Assembly (NCBI GenBank): GCA_002049945.1
Contig: MVCT01000075.1
Span: 1-6,531, forward strand
Direction: 5' to 3'
DNA length: 6,531 nt
Origin: Candidatus Cloacimonas sp. 4484_140
Lineage (GTDB): Bacteria > Cloacimonadota > Cloacimonadia > JGIOTU-2
This document shows, in pieces, positions 6,275-6,531 of this stretch. How positions within the stretch are numbered: position 1 is the first letter of the stretch; each line of letters starts with the position of its first letter. Below the pieces are notes generated by a model that did not search any database, was not told the origin of the DNA, and worked only from the letters and a program-made list of their open reading frames with translations. The position numbers were made by a program, and so were the translations under genes.

Positions 6275-6531
6275 ATGACTGAAACAATTGGAATCTGGAT
6301 TGCTGCATTTTTGACACTCTGCATGTTCTCTTTTCTGTACAAGGATAATCCCTTCTACAAATTTGCAGAGCACCTCTTCGTAGGCGTTTCGATGGGTTAT
6401 TATATTCCTTATACTTATTATAATGCCTTTCTCCCGTACGCATACGAACCTTTGTTCCTCAAAAAGGAATACATCCTTATAATACCCTTCATTATCGGTT
6501 TCTTATACTGGTTCAGATTTTCTTCAAAATT
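6275..6531 (+). CDS. Multi-pass membrane protein, N-terminal part (cut by window end)
   Basis: Translation from ATG 6275, behind AAGGAG (6264-6269) and 14 bases after the previous stop, stays open for 85 codons to the window edge. Membrane helices are seen at about 4-21, 33-48 and 65-80. The first loop, FLYKDNPFYKFAEHLFVG (20-37), and the aromatic stretch GYYIPYTYYNAFLPYAYEP (41-59) are distinctive and look like family signatures, but I cannot name the family. Start, Shine-Dalgarno and spacing are as in the three genes before it, so it is the fourth member of the same operon. Nothing can be said of its C-terminus. Confidence 0.75.
   Translation, partial: MTETIGIWIAAFLTLCMFSFLYKDNPFYKFAEHLFVGVSMGYYIPYTYYNAFLPYAYEPLFLKKEYILIIPFIIGFLYWFRFSSK

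Noticed and set aside
5862..6443. A 193-residue open frame on the minus strand
   Set aside because: It runs antisense across the well-supported 315-residue gene and the start of the next gene. Its product is Cys-rich and low-complexity with no domain, so it is a coding shadow.

Overview
The window is one strand of a moderately AT-rich bacterial chromosome. Every gene I can support is on the + strand. No RNA gene, insertion sequence, CRISPR array or phage gene is visible. Most genes carry good Shine-Dalgarno sites (AAAGGAG, AAGGAGGT) and the spacing is tight. The gene content points to a poorly cultured, diderm, FCB-like lineage such as Candidatus Cloacimonadota: a lipoprotein-type M23 peptidase, an FN3 membrane protein with a DUF6754-like C-terminal domain, and several membrane proteins I cannot name. 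That lineage guess is inference from family resemblance.

Left part (1-1832): the window opens in the last codons of leuC, the large subunit of 3-isopropylmalate dehydratase. Its small-subunit partner leuD lies at 1308-1832. Between them sits a cell-wall peptidase gene of the M23 (LytM) family, broken into two reading frames. A lipoprotein-signal half (153-353) ends at TAG, and a GTG one base into overlap opens the catalytic half (353-1216). The halves are clearly parts of one ancestral protein. The segment that normally lies between them in such proteins also looks missing.

Right part (1861-6531): a compact run of four genes with gaps of 9-14 bases follows leuD by only 28 bases. First is a 934-residue secreted/membrane protein with FN3-like domains, a coiled coil, a transmembrane helix, a DUF6754-like alpha/beta domain and a last transmembrane helix. 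Next are a 207-residue protein with about six membrane helices and a 315-residue protein with one large alpha/beta domain held between two membrane helices. Last is the start of another multi-pass membrane protein, cut by the window edge. The tight spacing suggests the four products form one envelope complex. Its function is unknown to me, and it is the best candidate here for an undescribed system. Predicted topology puts one alpha/beta domain in the cytoplasm and the other in the periplasm.

No clear terminator separates the blocks, so read-through from leuCD into the membrane cluster is possible.
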